Part shown: in pieces, positions 1 through 5,771 of the stretch
Numbering within the stretch: the first letter of the stretch is position 1
Layout: each line of letters opens with the position of its first letter
Assembly: GCA_964432925.1 (NCBI GenBank)
Contig: CAYSPM010000139.1
Coordinates: forward strand, 1-7,274
Source: CAYNTC01 sp964432925
GTDB taxonomy: Bacteria; Planctomycetota; Phycisphaerae; Sedimentisphaerales; Anaerobacaceae
Length of the DNA: 7,274 nt
Direction of reading: 5' to 3'
Translations under genes and position numbers: made by a program
The notes under the pieces: model-generated
Told to the model about the DNA's origin: nothing
What the model saw: the letters and a program-made list of their open reading frames with translations, nothing else
Databases searched by the model: none

Positions 1-1
1 A

Positions 2-853
2 GTGCCGGTGATAATGGAATTCGGTTTTGGTGGTCGTTTTGCAAGAGCAAGACGTGGCGAGCTTGATTGGCAACAGCAAGTTCTCGCCAAAGGCTGGGGC
101 TACGCCATCATCACCCCCAACAGTATTCAGGCCGACAACGGCGCAGGACTGACACGAGGCATCATTGGTCTGCGCAATAAGGGCCAGCCCCGTAAGCCGG
201 ATGATTGGGGTGCATTGCGTGCCTGGGCCTGGGGTGCCAGCCGCGCTCTGGATTATTTTGAGACCGACAAAGCCGTAGATGCCAAGCAAGTCGGCCTTGA
301 GGGACATTCGCGCTACGGCAAAGCAACGATTGTCGCCATGGCGTATGACCAGCGTTTTGCTATCGCTTTTGTCAGTTCTTCCGGCGAAGGCGGCGTCAAG
401 CTTCACCGCCGCAATTGGGGCGAGATAGTGGAAAACGTCGCAGGGTCGGGCGAGTACCACTGGATGGCCGGTAACTTCATCAAGTATGCAGGCCCTTTGA
501 ACTGGAACGATTTGCCGGTTGACTCTCACGAGCTGGTCGCCTTGTGTGCTCCGCGACCCGTGTTCATCAGCGCCGGCGCAACCGATGGCGACGGATGGGT
601 TGACGCCAAGGGCATGTTCCTGGCCGCAGCCGGTGCCGGGCCGGTCTACAGACTCCTCGGCAAGAAGGACCTGGGTACTACCGAGTTTCCCCCGATAGAG
701 ACACCGCTGATCGACGGTGAAGTGGCCTTTCGCCAGCATAGCGGCGGGCACACCCCCGGCCCGAACTGGCCGACGTTCCTGAGCTTTGCCGACCGCTACA
801 TCAAGGGTCCGTCCCTTGCGGCAACGCAGACAACGGCCACCGACACGCGATAA
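2..853 (+). CDS. Glucuronoyl esterase, CE15 family (5' end missing)
   Basis: This is the C-terminal 283 residues of an alpha/beta-hydrolase of carbohydrate esterase family 15, 4-O-methyl-glucuronoyl methylesterase. The family cleaves the ester between lignin alcohols and the glucuronate side chains of xylan. Residue numbers count from position 2. The nucleophile elbow GHSRYGK is at 101-107 (Ser103), as in bacterial CE15 proteins. The acidic candidate is Glu129 in SGEGG, and GGHTPGPNWP carries His250. The HRRNWGE segment and the Trp-rich NWNDLP loop are also typical. The reading frame is open to the left edge, so the GTG at position 2 is only the first visible codon. The true start, and any signal peptide, lie outside the window. 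The stop is TAA. The xylanase gene follows after 171 bases on the same strand, which fits a xylan-degradation locus. That gap holds a 7-bp inverted repeat (858-864 and 897-903, TCCCAGG/CCTGGGA) without a T-run, and no convincing promoter. Family assignment is firm; natural substrate is inferred. Confidence 0.9.
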   Translation: MPVIMEFGFGGRFARARRGELDWQQQVLAKGWGYAIITPNSIQADNGAGLTRGIIGLRNKGQPRKPDDWGALRAWAWGASRALDYFETDKAVDAKQVGLEGHSRYGKATIVAMAYDQRFAIAFVSSSGEGGVKLHRRNWGEIVENVAGSGEYHWMAGNFIKYAGPLNWNDLPVDSHELVALCAPRPVFISAGATDGDGWVDAKGMFLAAAGAGPVYRLLGKKDLGTTEFPPIETPLIDGEVAFRQHSGGHTPGPNWPTFLSFADRYIKGPSLAATQTTATDTR

Positions 854-1024
854 TGGCTCCCAGGCCTGCTGTGTGTATTGCCACTGTCCGCAAGTTCCTG
901 GGAATCATTTATCAAACGTTGAAAAATGACTGGATATTCGAGGATTTCCAAACTTTATTATCGCAAATGCTTAATGGAAAAAGAGAAAATTGGAGTAGAC
1001 TTTTAACGTAGGAAGGAAAGTCAA

Positions 1025-2119
1025 GTGAAGAATAATGACAATACGCAGCTCCCACGACCCGGCTCAGAGCCTGCCCTGAAAGATGTGTTTAAGGACGATT
1101 TTTATATTGGTGCCGCCCTCAGCTTAAATCAGATTTCCGGCAATGAGCCAGATACTATGGCCCTTGTGGAAAAACACTTTAACACCATCACGCCGGAAAA
1201 TATCCTCAAATGGGAAGAGGTCCATCCGGAACCGAACAAATATAATTTCGAGCCGGTCGACCGTTATGTAGCTTTTGGCCAGAAGCACAAAATGTTTATC
1301 GTTAGTCACACCCTCGTCTGGTTTTATCAGACGCCGGACTGGGTGTTCCAGGATGAATCGGGCAAATCCTTAAGCCGTGAGGCGCTGCTTGAACGAATGA
1401 AAGAGCACATCTTCGCCGTGATGGGTCGCTACAAAGGCCGAATCCACGGCTGGGACGTCGTCAACGAAGCAATTGCAGAGGATGGATCTTATAGAAAAAA
1501 CAAATGGCTCGAAATTATAGGCGAAGATTACATCTTAAAGGCCTTTGAATACGCTCGCCAGGCCGACCCCGGCGCCCAGCTATATTACAACGAATACGAT
1601 CTTGTGAAACAGCCCAAATGCGAAGGCGTCGTTCGGCTGATCCGCAACCTGCAGTCAAAAGGTGTCCGCATAGATGGCCTTGGCATACAGGGACACTGGT
1701 TCCTGGACTATCCACGCATCGAGGATATTGAGACATCCATCCTGACTCTTTCCGAACTGGGCGTAAAGCTGATGGTTACGGAACTGGATATAGGTGTACT
1801 TCCTTTTTATCCTGTCGATTCTCAGTTAGTGGACCTTTCCTCCTTTAGTCCCGAATTGCAGAAAAAGCACAATCCATACCCGGATGGCCTGCCCGATTCT
1901 GTTCAAAAAGATTTGGCTGATCGATACGCTGAAATTTTTTCACTGTTTCACAAGCACCGCGACAAATTCAACCGGGTGACATTTTGGGCCGTCCACGATG
2001 GCCACTCATGGCGAAGCTACATGCCCATAAGTGGAAGGACCGACTATCCTATGTTATTCGACCGTCACTGTAAACCAAAGCCAGCCTTTTACGCCGTCTG
2101 CCAAACAGCAGATACATAG
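1025..2119 (+). CDS. GH10 endo-1,4-beta-xylanase, no signal peptide
   Basis: A complete 364-residue glycoside hydrolase family 10 enzyme, a retaining xylanase with a TIM-barrel fold. Visible landmarks in order are TPENILKW (56-63), SHTLVW (94-99, substrate-binding His95), WDVVNEA with acid/base Glu148 (143-149), YYNEY (187-191), IQGHW (221-225), TELDI with nucleophile Glu253 (252-256), and TFWAVHDGHSW (319-329). All core catalytic residues are present. The start is GTG, preceded by a purine-rich Shine-Dalgarno (AGGAAGG, about 1010-1016). An in-frame TAA at 1004-1006 rules out any longer N-terminus. The protein begins with a polar segment (MKNNDNTQLP) and has no hydrophobic signal, so it should stay in the cytoplasm and act on imported xylo-oligosaccharides, like known intracellular GH10 enzymes of Geobacillus. 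It lies downstream of the CE15 gene in the same direction. No obvious terminator follows, but a palindromic repeat begins 27 bases after the stop. Confidence 0.95.
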   Translation: MKNNDNTQLPRPGSEPALKDVFKDDFYIGAALSLNQISGNEPDTMALVEKHFNTITPENILKWEEVHPEPNKYNFEPVDRYVAFGQKHKMFIVSHTLVWFYQTPDWVFQDESGKSLSREALLERMKEHIFAVMGRYKGRIHGWDVVNEAIAEDGSYRKNKWLEIIGEDYILKAFEYARQADPGAQLYYNEYDLVKQPKCEGVVRLIRNLQSKGVRIDGLGIQGHWFLDYPRIEDIETSILTLSELGVKLMVTELDIGVLPFYPVDSQLVDLSSFSPELQKKHNPYPDGLPDSVQKDLADRYAEIFSLFHKHRDKFNRVTFWAVHDGHSWRSYMPISGRTDYPMLFDRHCKPKPAFYAVCQTADT

Positions 2120-2146
2120 TTCTTCGTCACACATGATTTGAGGGGT

Positions 2147-2239
2147 TGTCATTGCGAGGCTTCGTAGCTTTTTAGCGAAGAAGCCGTGGCAATCTCATGT
2201 TTGAAATGAAGAGATTGCTTCGCTTCGCTCGCAATGACA
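2147..2239. repeat. Palindromic repeat element with 12-bp terminal inverted repeats
   Basis: The 93-bp element starts with TGTCATTGCGAG (2147-2158) and ends with the perfect inverse CTCGCAATGACA (2228-2239). A second internal inverted pair, GCAATCTC (2189-2196) and GAGATTGC (2211-2218), sits near the centre. The whole could fold into a long imperfect hairpin with a short apical loop. Such TGTCATTGCGAG...GCAATCTC elements are dispersed, REP/MITE-like repeats in many environmental bacterial genomes. It starts 27 bases after the xylanase stop and could terminate or stabilise that transcript, but this is inferred. I see no target-site duplication. A 5-bp palindrome, CGTCA-TT-TGACG, lies just beyond at 2242-2253. 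Confidence 0.75.
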
Positions 2240-2559
2240 CACGTCATTTGACGTATGACGGACCACTAGTACCGTTTCTAAAAAAGAAAATGTCACTTTT
2301 TGTCATTCCCGCGAAACTTGTCCTCGAAAGCCATCGGCGAGCGGAAATCCAACATGAAAGGTGCGATATACTACTCTGCGAAGTTAGCGTTCAGCCTTCG
2401 CAGCCGCTTCGGCGGAGTAGGCTCGCTACGAAGCACGAGTTTCGTACCACTGAATTTACAGCAATACCACCAAAGTCGATTCCAATTCAATGCATAACTG
2501 CGAGGGTAAGTGGCGGCCTTTAGCCCGCCCGACTTTAGCCGCTTTTTAGGGAAAAATAG
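2240..2559. repeat. Intergenic repeat island, no credible gene
   Basis: This spacer between convergent genes contains fragments of repeats. At 2301-2313 is TGTCATTCCCGCG, the left end of another common palindromic family, whose matching right end is absent. At 2404-2415 is a CCGC-TTCG-GCGG mini-hairpin with a UUCG tetraloop, inside a stretch rich in CTTCG/CGAAG words. At 2513-2547, GCGGC and GCCGC pair around a 20-nt loop followed by TTTTT on the + strand, a weak candidate terminator. The open frames here translate the repeats themselves, have no family resemblance and no convincing ribosome-binding site, so I do not call genes. Confidence 0.55.
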
Positions 2560-3228
2560 TTAAAATGCTTCTTCCTCTCGCGATCTTATTCGTGATATAT
2601 CTTGGGCCTTAGTTGGCAAGTGCAATAACCATATTGATATGATTGGCTTTTCCATATCGGTAAGATTTACCCACATTTTTACATTTACTTTGGCATTAGC
2701 ATATATGAGGGTATATGCTCCTGGAACTTCGGTACTTTCTTCGCGATCAATATATTTATAACGTTTCTGTAAGTGCTGCTGAAGGTTCTCAACAAGCGAT
2801 TGCGACTCTGACAAAACTTCGCTTTTAAAATGAAGTCCGACATTCTTCAACCGCTTATTACGAAAGCTAAATTCAGCTTGTGTTACAGCATTAAACATCT
2901 TTATTGACGGCATATACAATGTGAAATTTGTATTACTTGGACGATCCTCCGAATAGAGCGGGATGAATGAAGATGGAGATAAAATTAATGACTCAGCTTC
3001 CATAGTCTTGATTGTTTCGAAGTCAGTTAGGATAGCACCGTATTTTCTCAGAGCTCTCTTAGCTTCAGGGGCTGACATTCCAAATGAAGTGCCGAGAAAA
3101 GCATAATCAGCTGTAGCACATGAAAATGGGAAATATCGGCAAACATATAGGGACACAAATATGGCTGATATGACCAATAGAGCAAATACAGCAACAATTA
3201 CCCTGACTATATGCCTTGATCTAATCAT
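2560..3228 (-). CDS. Unrecognised membrane-anchored protein
   Basis: A 222-residue protein I cannot assign to a family. The N-terminus is basic (MIRSRHIVR) and followed by one hydrophobic segment at about residues 8-29. The rest is polar and reads as an extracytoplasmic soluble domain on a single-pass anchor. Cys30 and Cys37 just after the segment do not form a convincing lipobox. A motif FLGTSFGMSAPEAKRAL (44-60) is of the 'GMS-x-E-x-k-x-L' kind seen at the start of small envelope domains such as BamE/SmpA; this is only a loose resemblance. I chose ATG at 3228 over a TTG two codons upstream; the Shine-Dalgarno is weak either way. The gene lies 96 bases downstream of the TIR-like gene on the same strand, with a hairpin between them, so co-transcription is possible but unproven. 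It is AT-richer than the xylan genes. Confidence 0.7.
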   Translation of the reverse strand: MIRSRHIVRVIVAVFALLVISAIFVSLYVCRYFPFSCATADYAFLGTSFGMSAPEAKRALRKYGAILTDFETIKTMEAESLILSPSSFIPLYSEDRPSNTNFTLYMPSIKMFNAVTQAEFSFRNKRLKNVGLHFKSEVLSESQSLVENLQQHLQKRYKYIDREESTEVPGAYTLIYANAKVNVKMWVNLTDMEKPIISIWLLHLPTKAQDISRIRSREEEAF

Positions 3229-3298
3229 GTACAAATATCCAACATAATGATCTAAGATACGATTTCAATAGATTTTATGCTGCCATTATGCTAATATC

Positions 3299-3319
3299 AA
3301 AAAAGTACCGGACACCTTT
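3299..3319 (-). terminator. Candidate intrinsic terminator / REP-like hairpin
   Basis: Read on the - strand, AAAGGTGTCCGGTACTTTTT can fold into an 8-pair stem with three or four G-U wobbles around a CCG loop, and the run continues into six T's. It begins 5 bases past the stop of the TIR-like gene, the right place for a terminator. The GGTGTCCGG...CTTTTT word is also common as a dispersed repeat in environmental genomes, so it may be a repeat doing this job. The many wobble pairs make it weak. Confidence 0.4.
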
Positions 3320-3324
3320 ATCGC

Positions 3325-4110
3325 CTAGATTTCATCAAGAACCCCCGCTGCGATAAGATCCTTTTTGATCTCTATGACTTTCTCCGAGATATTCTGCGCA
3401 AACCGCTTTTTAATGATGTCTCCAAAGTCTGAAAAGAGCGAGGTACCTTCTTTAAGTAGAAGCATTGCGCCCGACCTACCGAGTCTGCCACAGAACCAAC
3501 CAAGCTCATAAATGACATTAGGACGTGCCTGTAAATATGTGTCTTCGTCCGAGGTCACCTCATCATCGGGAGTAAAGACTGCGATAGCATAGCTACACGT
3601 TTGCGCATAATGCTCAAATTTTTCGATTACGGTCTTGCAGCCAGCATCGGGTTGCTCAAGTAGCACGATTGGATTAAGCCTGAACTCAGACTTCAATATA
3701 TCTTTGAGTTCGCGCCACTTAGCCTCATCACGACCGTGTATGACGAAGATATTCTCTTTATGCCGAAGAGTTTCTTCCGCTTTTCTTCGGACAAGAATTT
3801 CTGGATTTCGCTTGAAACGAGTTTGAGCTGCACGGACGATCGATAGGATATTCTCGACGGATTTGTAAGAGGGAGACCTTAAGAAATTTGAAATTCCTTC
3901 GTTGAACTCTCCAATAATCTGATGAGAATAACTGTTTGTACCGAGAACATCGTTAAACAGATCAATGAGTTCACGAACATATTGCCGAAAGATCGGATCA
4001 TCCCCACGGCCAATGTAAATGCCTTCGCGAATGTGGTTGAAACGAGAAAGAATACCCGCGAGTTCAGTCTCGTACCTTTTAATCTCAGCGGTAATCTGTT
4101 CAGCATCCAC
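3325..4110 (-). CDS. TIR-like nucleotide-binding protein (PF10137 type)
   Basis: A 261-residue protein in two parts. Residues 1 to about 118 are predicted mostly helical and charged, with no family I recognise. Residues 120 to about 225 are a TIR-like domain of the 'predicted nucleotide-binding' family PF10137, related to TIR effectors of CBASS Cap12 and Pycsar. Landmarks: IFVIHGRDE (121-129), LLEQPDAGCKTVIEKFE (150-166), where Glu163 matches the putative NAD-cleaving glutamate, YAIAVFTPDDE (174-184), and ARPNVIYELGWFCGRLGR (195-212). All the family's conserved blocks are present, so the domain looks intact. The start is GTG at 4110 with a good Shine-Dalgarno, AAGGAAAC (4117-4124), 9 bases upstream. 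Family knowledge suggests NAD+ hydrolysis or nucleotide sensing in anti-phage defence or toxicity. No cyclase, ThsA or STING partner lies in the window; the only neighbour is an unknown membrane-anchored protein. Repeat islands surround the pair. Confidence 0.88.
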   Translation of the reverse strand: MDAEQITAEIKRYETELAGILSRFNHIREGIYIGRGDDPIFRQYVRELIDLFNDVLGTNSYSHQIIGEFNEGISNFLRSPSYKSVENILSIVRAAQTRFKRNPEILVRRKAEETLRHKENIFVIHGRDEAKWRELKDILKSEFRLNPIVLLEQPDAGCKTVIEKFEHYAQTCSYAIAVFTPDDEVTSDEDTYLQARPNVIYELGWFCGRLGRSGAMLLLKEGTSLFSDFGDIIKKRFAQNISEKVIEIKKDLIAAGVLDEI

Positions 4111-4130
4111 AGTTTTGTTTCCTTGACTTA

Positions 4131-4328
4131 ACTAATAATACCTGTGGCAGTCCTAGGGACCCCTTACGGGGAGCTATACAACACTTCCGGCTTCCATCCT
4201 TCGCCCTAAGGTGCTTCGGAGGACAGGTCGCTTGCTCTTCCGACTTCGCAAAAGCTTCGCCGGAAAAGTCGCTGGACAAGATTTGTCATCAATTTAGTCA
4301 ACTGGAGATAAAATGTCAACATAGAAAT
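4131..4328. other. Non-coding spacer with eroded REP-like words
   Basis: This spacer lies upstream of the TIR-like gene and may hold its promoter: a TATTAT on the - strand (4135-4140) could be a -10, but no good -35 is seen. It also holds a CCCC-TTAC-GGGG mini-hairpin (about 4160-4172) and a CGACTT/AAGTCG inverted pair (about 4239-4269) around CTTCGC words. I see no gene or RNA gene here. Confidence 0.45.
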
Positions 4329-4366
4329 AGCGTACAGCGTGCAGCGTACAGCGTATAGCGTATAGC
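4329..4366. repeat. Heptamer tandem array, AGCGTAY x5
   Basis: Five consecutive 7-bp units read AGCGTAC, AGCGTGC, AGCGTAC, AGCGTAT, AGCGTAT, then a partial AGC. Two degenerate units recur near 4481-4497 (GGCGTAC, AGCGAAT). The array runs directly into an eroded CCTTCGACAGGCTCA-type REP sequence. The period of exactly seven resembles the short tandemly repeated heptamers described in cyanobacteria. No function is known to me. Confidence 0.8.
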
Positions 4367-4570
4367 CCTTCGACTGGATTCGACAGGCTCACCACAAGTT
4401 AGCTCAGGACAAGCGTTTAGTCCTTCGGCAGTGCTTTCTACTTCGCCCTGAACGGCGGGGCTTCGCAGGGCAAGCAGGACAGGCGTACAGCGAATAGGAT
4501 TTACTTGGGAAATCCGGGTTTATTCAAATAAGGATCCCTACTGATTGTGAATAATCAATGCGCTTATTCA
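4367..4570. other. Eroded REP-like repeats, no gene
   Basis: The first part is made of words such as CCCTTCGAC, GACAGGCTCA and GCTCAGGACAAG, a worn form of a common dispersed repeat. It includes a CCCTG/CAGGG inverted pair (4446-4450 and 4466-4470). The later AT-rich part (about 4495-4570) shows no recognisable feature. No open frame with coding character was found. Confidence 0.45.
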
Positions 4571-4730
4571 TGTCATTTCGAGCGATTCAGCCTTTAGCCC
4601 TGAGCGAGGTCGAAGGGGAAGCGGAGTCGAGAAATCCCTCGGCTTGGCTCGGGACAGGTCTGCTTTTTAATAGCTCAGCCATAAATAGATTTCTCCACTT
4701 CGCCCCTCAGGGGCTATGGTCGAAATGACA
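4571..4730. repeat. Second palindromic element with 10-bp terminal inverted repeats
   Basis: This 160-bp segment begins TGTCATTTCG (4571-4580) and ends with its perfect inverse CGAAATGACA (4721-4730). Internal near-complementary words (AGAAATCCC near 4630 and GATTTCTCC near 4689) extend the symmetry. Its ends are close relatives of those of the 2147-2239 element (TGTCATT[T/G]CG), so the two belong to one superfamily of non-autonomous palindromic repeats. It has no coding capacity and no obvious target-site duplication. Confidence 0.7.
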
Positions 4731-4773
4731 AAGGCGCAAATATCAAGCACAATTGGTATCCTCAGATAACAAG

Positions 4774-4795
4774 AATACCTAAGTATCTTAGGCAT
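4774..4795. repeat. 22-nt palindromic motif, copy 1
   Basis: AATACCTAAGTATCTTAGGCAT contains the hairpin CCTAAG-TAT-CTTAGG. An identical 22-nt copy lies at 4863-4884, and both copies are followed by a degenerate heptamer array. The stem is 6 bp. Confidence 0.75.
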
Positions 4796-4854
4796 TAACA
4801 CTCGAACACTTAGCATGAAGTATCCAGCATCTTACACCAAATACGGATTCATTA
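4792..4854. repeat. Degenerate heptamer array A (GYATYSA type)
   Basis: Nine in-phase 7-bp units follow the first palindromic motif: GCATTAA, CACTCGA, ACACTTA, GCATGAA, GTATCCA, GCATCTT, ACACCAA, ATACGGA, TTCATTA. They are increasingly degenerate but share an A-T/C-Y core in phase. It is the more eroded of the two neighbouring arrays. Confidence 0.5.
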
Positions 4855-4862
4855 ACCGGCAT

Positions 4863-4884
4863 AATACCTAAGTATCTTAGGCAT
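4863..4884. repeat. 22-nt palindromic motif, copy 2
   Basis: This copy is identical over 22 bases to 4774-4795, starting 89 bases after it. It again leads directly into heptamer units, so motif plus array appears to be a duplicated composite repeat. Confidence 0.75.
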
Positions 4885-4950
4885 CAGGACTCGTGCATTC
4901 AGTGTCGGGTTTCCAGGATTAACATTCGAGTATCGAGTATCCAGCACGCC
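4881..4950. repeat. Heptamer array B (GYATYSA), ten units
   Basis: Ten contiguous in-phase units: GCATCAG, GACTCGT, GCATTCA, GTGTCGG, GTTTCCA, GGATTAA, CATTCGA, GTATCGA, GTATCCA, GCACGCC. The best-preserved units (GTATCGA, GTATCCA) also occur in the reverse-oriented array at 6661-6703. Confidence 0.65.
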
Positions 4951-5160
4951 ACAAGCGAATCCGCCCACGGCGGACTTCGCTCCAGCTTCGGGCAGCATGC
5001 ATCGGACTGCTTACCAATCACTATGCTCTGTTGAGAAGGTGCCGGGGCATCCATTCCCCGTAGCAGAGTTTCCGGCCTTTGTAGCCGTGGCAATCACGGC
5101 GGAGTAGGTACTGCGAAGAATGAAAGCCCACCCTACTACAACGTTTTCAAACTCAGATTC
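4951..5160. other. Non-coding spacer with small hairpins
   Basis: Two clean inverted repeats are visible: CGGGG/CCCCG (5043-5047 and 5056-5060), enclosed by CTCTG/CAGAG (5026-5030 and 5064-5068), and GCCGTG-GCAAT-CACGGC (5084-5100). The surrounding words (CCGCCCACGGCGGACTTCGC, AGCTTCGGGCAGC) are typical of eroded repeats. The open frame on the - strand over 4899-5093 translates this repeat and has no family resemblance, so I do not call it. Confidence 0.45.
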
Positions 5161-5166
5161 CTTTTT

Positions 5167-5209
5167 AAAAAATAGAGAGGGCCATCAGATAAAACTAAAG
5201 ATGACCCTC
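5167..5209 (-). terminator. Intrinsic terminator of the thioferritin gene
   Basis: On the - strand, GAGGGTCATC (5209-5200) pairs with GATGGCCCTC (5186-5177): ten base pairs with one G-U wobble and a 13-nt loop. A T-rich tract with six T's (5172-5167) follows. It starts ten bases after the stop codon. Confidence 0.85.
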
Positions 5210-5219
5210 CTTTGTGTTT

Positions 5220-5771
5220 TTATTTTAAGAACTTCGAAACAAACGGAGAAGTTTCACCGCGACGCAAGAAGTGCCCTGATGGCCCTTCGCCGAGAAACTC
5301 AGAAAACCAAGACTCATGCTCGATTTCCTCATTGAGTATTGCAAGAGCCAAATCATACGTCCTGTGGTCCTTCCCAGCGGTCATGTTGCATATTTCAGTG
5401 TATCCTCTTACAGCACATCGTTCTGCATTCACAAGGACCTTGAGTATTGCTTCGACATCTGTTGGGTCCCTCGGAAGATCGGCTGGCGGACAGGCTGACA
5501 TATCGTGGAACTCCTTCATACATCCTGGAAGCTTACCGCCAAGCTCGTATATGCGGGGCATTAAGGCTTCAAAGTGATTGCGATCCTCAATCCTTGCGGT
5601 CTCAGCAATTTCTTTAATACCTTCGCCTTTCAAACCTATCAGGTTCGCACGAAGAATCGTGTAATAGTAATAAGTCGTAATTTCAGCAGAAGCATTCTTT
5701 ATCAAGAGTTCTAACAACTTGTCCAGATCTACTCCAGATTTTTTGACCATTTCAATTGCTACTTTTGCCAT
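5220..5771 (-). CDS. dpsL: Dps-like thioferritin (DPSL), ferritin-like iron/peroxide protein
   Basis: A 183-residue ferritin-like four-helix protein of the DPSL (thioferritin) class. These form 12-subunit cages that oxidise ferrous iron with peroxide and store it, protecting DNA and proteins. Candidate di-iron ligands are Glu30, Glu62/Asp63 with His66 (IEDRNHF), Glu117 and Glu149-x-x-His152 (EEIEHE). The hallmark pair of cysteines is present: Cys94 in SACPP and Cys119 in NAERCAVRGY. I recall the same spacing of 25 for the Sulfolobus DPSL pair. Length is normal for the class. I chose ATG at 5771 because AAAGGAG (5780-5786) sits 8 bases upstream; the frame is open for 15 codons further but those lack a ribosome site. 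It follows the PerR-like regulator on the same strand after 147 bases. A near copy of the regulator's operator precedes it (5878-5897), so peroxide- or iron-dependent repression is likely. A strong terminator follows. Confidence 0.92.
   Translation of the reverse strand: MAKVAIEMVKKSGVDLDKLLELLIKNASAEITTYYYYTILRANLIGLKGEGIKEIAETARIEDRNHFEALMPRIYELGGKLPGCMKEFHDMSACPPADLPRDPTDVEAILKVLVNAERCAVRGYTEICNMTAGKDHRTYDLALAILNEEIEHESWFSEFLGEGPSGHFLRRGETSPFVSKFLK

Noticed and set aside
2197..2523. Open frame on the + strand (108 codons) and an overlapping 65-codon frame
   Set aside because: They translate the palindromic repeat and its neighbours, have no family resemblance, and lack a good ribosome-binding site.
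2560..4110. Complete Thoeris, CBASS or Pycsar operon
   Set aside because: Only a TIR-like protein is present. No ThsA-like, cyclase or STING/SAVED partner can be seen; the neighbour is an unassigned membrane-anchored protein.
4774..4950. CRISPR array
   Set aside because: There are only two copies of the 22-nt motif, the intervening DNA is heptameric and not spacer-like, and no cas gene is in the window.
4899..5093. 64-codon open frame on the - strand
   Set aside because: It runs through heptamer array B and small hairpins. Composition is repeat-like and no start signal is present.
5026..5100. Structured RNA or tRNA suggested by nested hairpins
   Set aside because: The stems are short, there is no tRNA architecture or known RNA consensus, and the words match eroded repeats of the island.
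5212..5577. Open frames on the + strand over the thioferritin gene
   Set aside because: Antisense shadows of a well-supported gene with an intact terminator and ribosome site.
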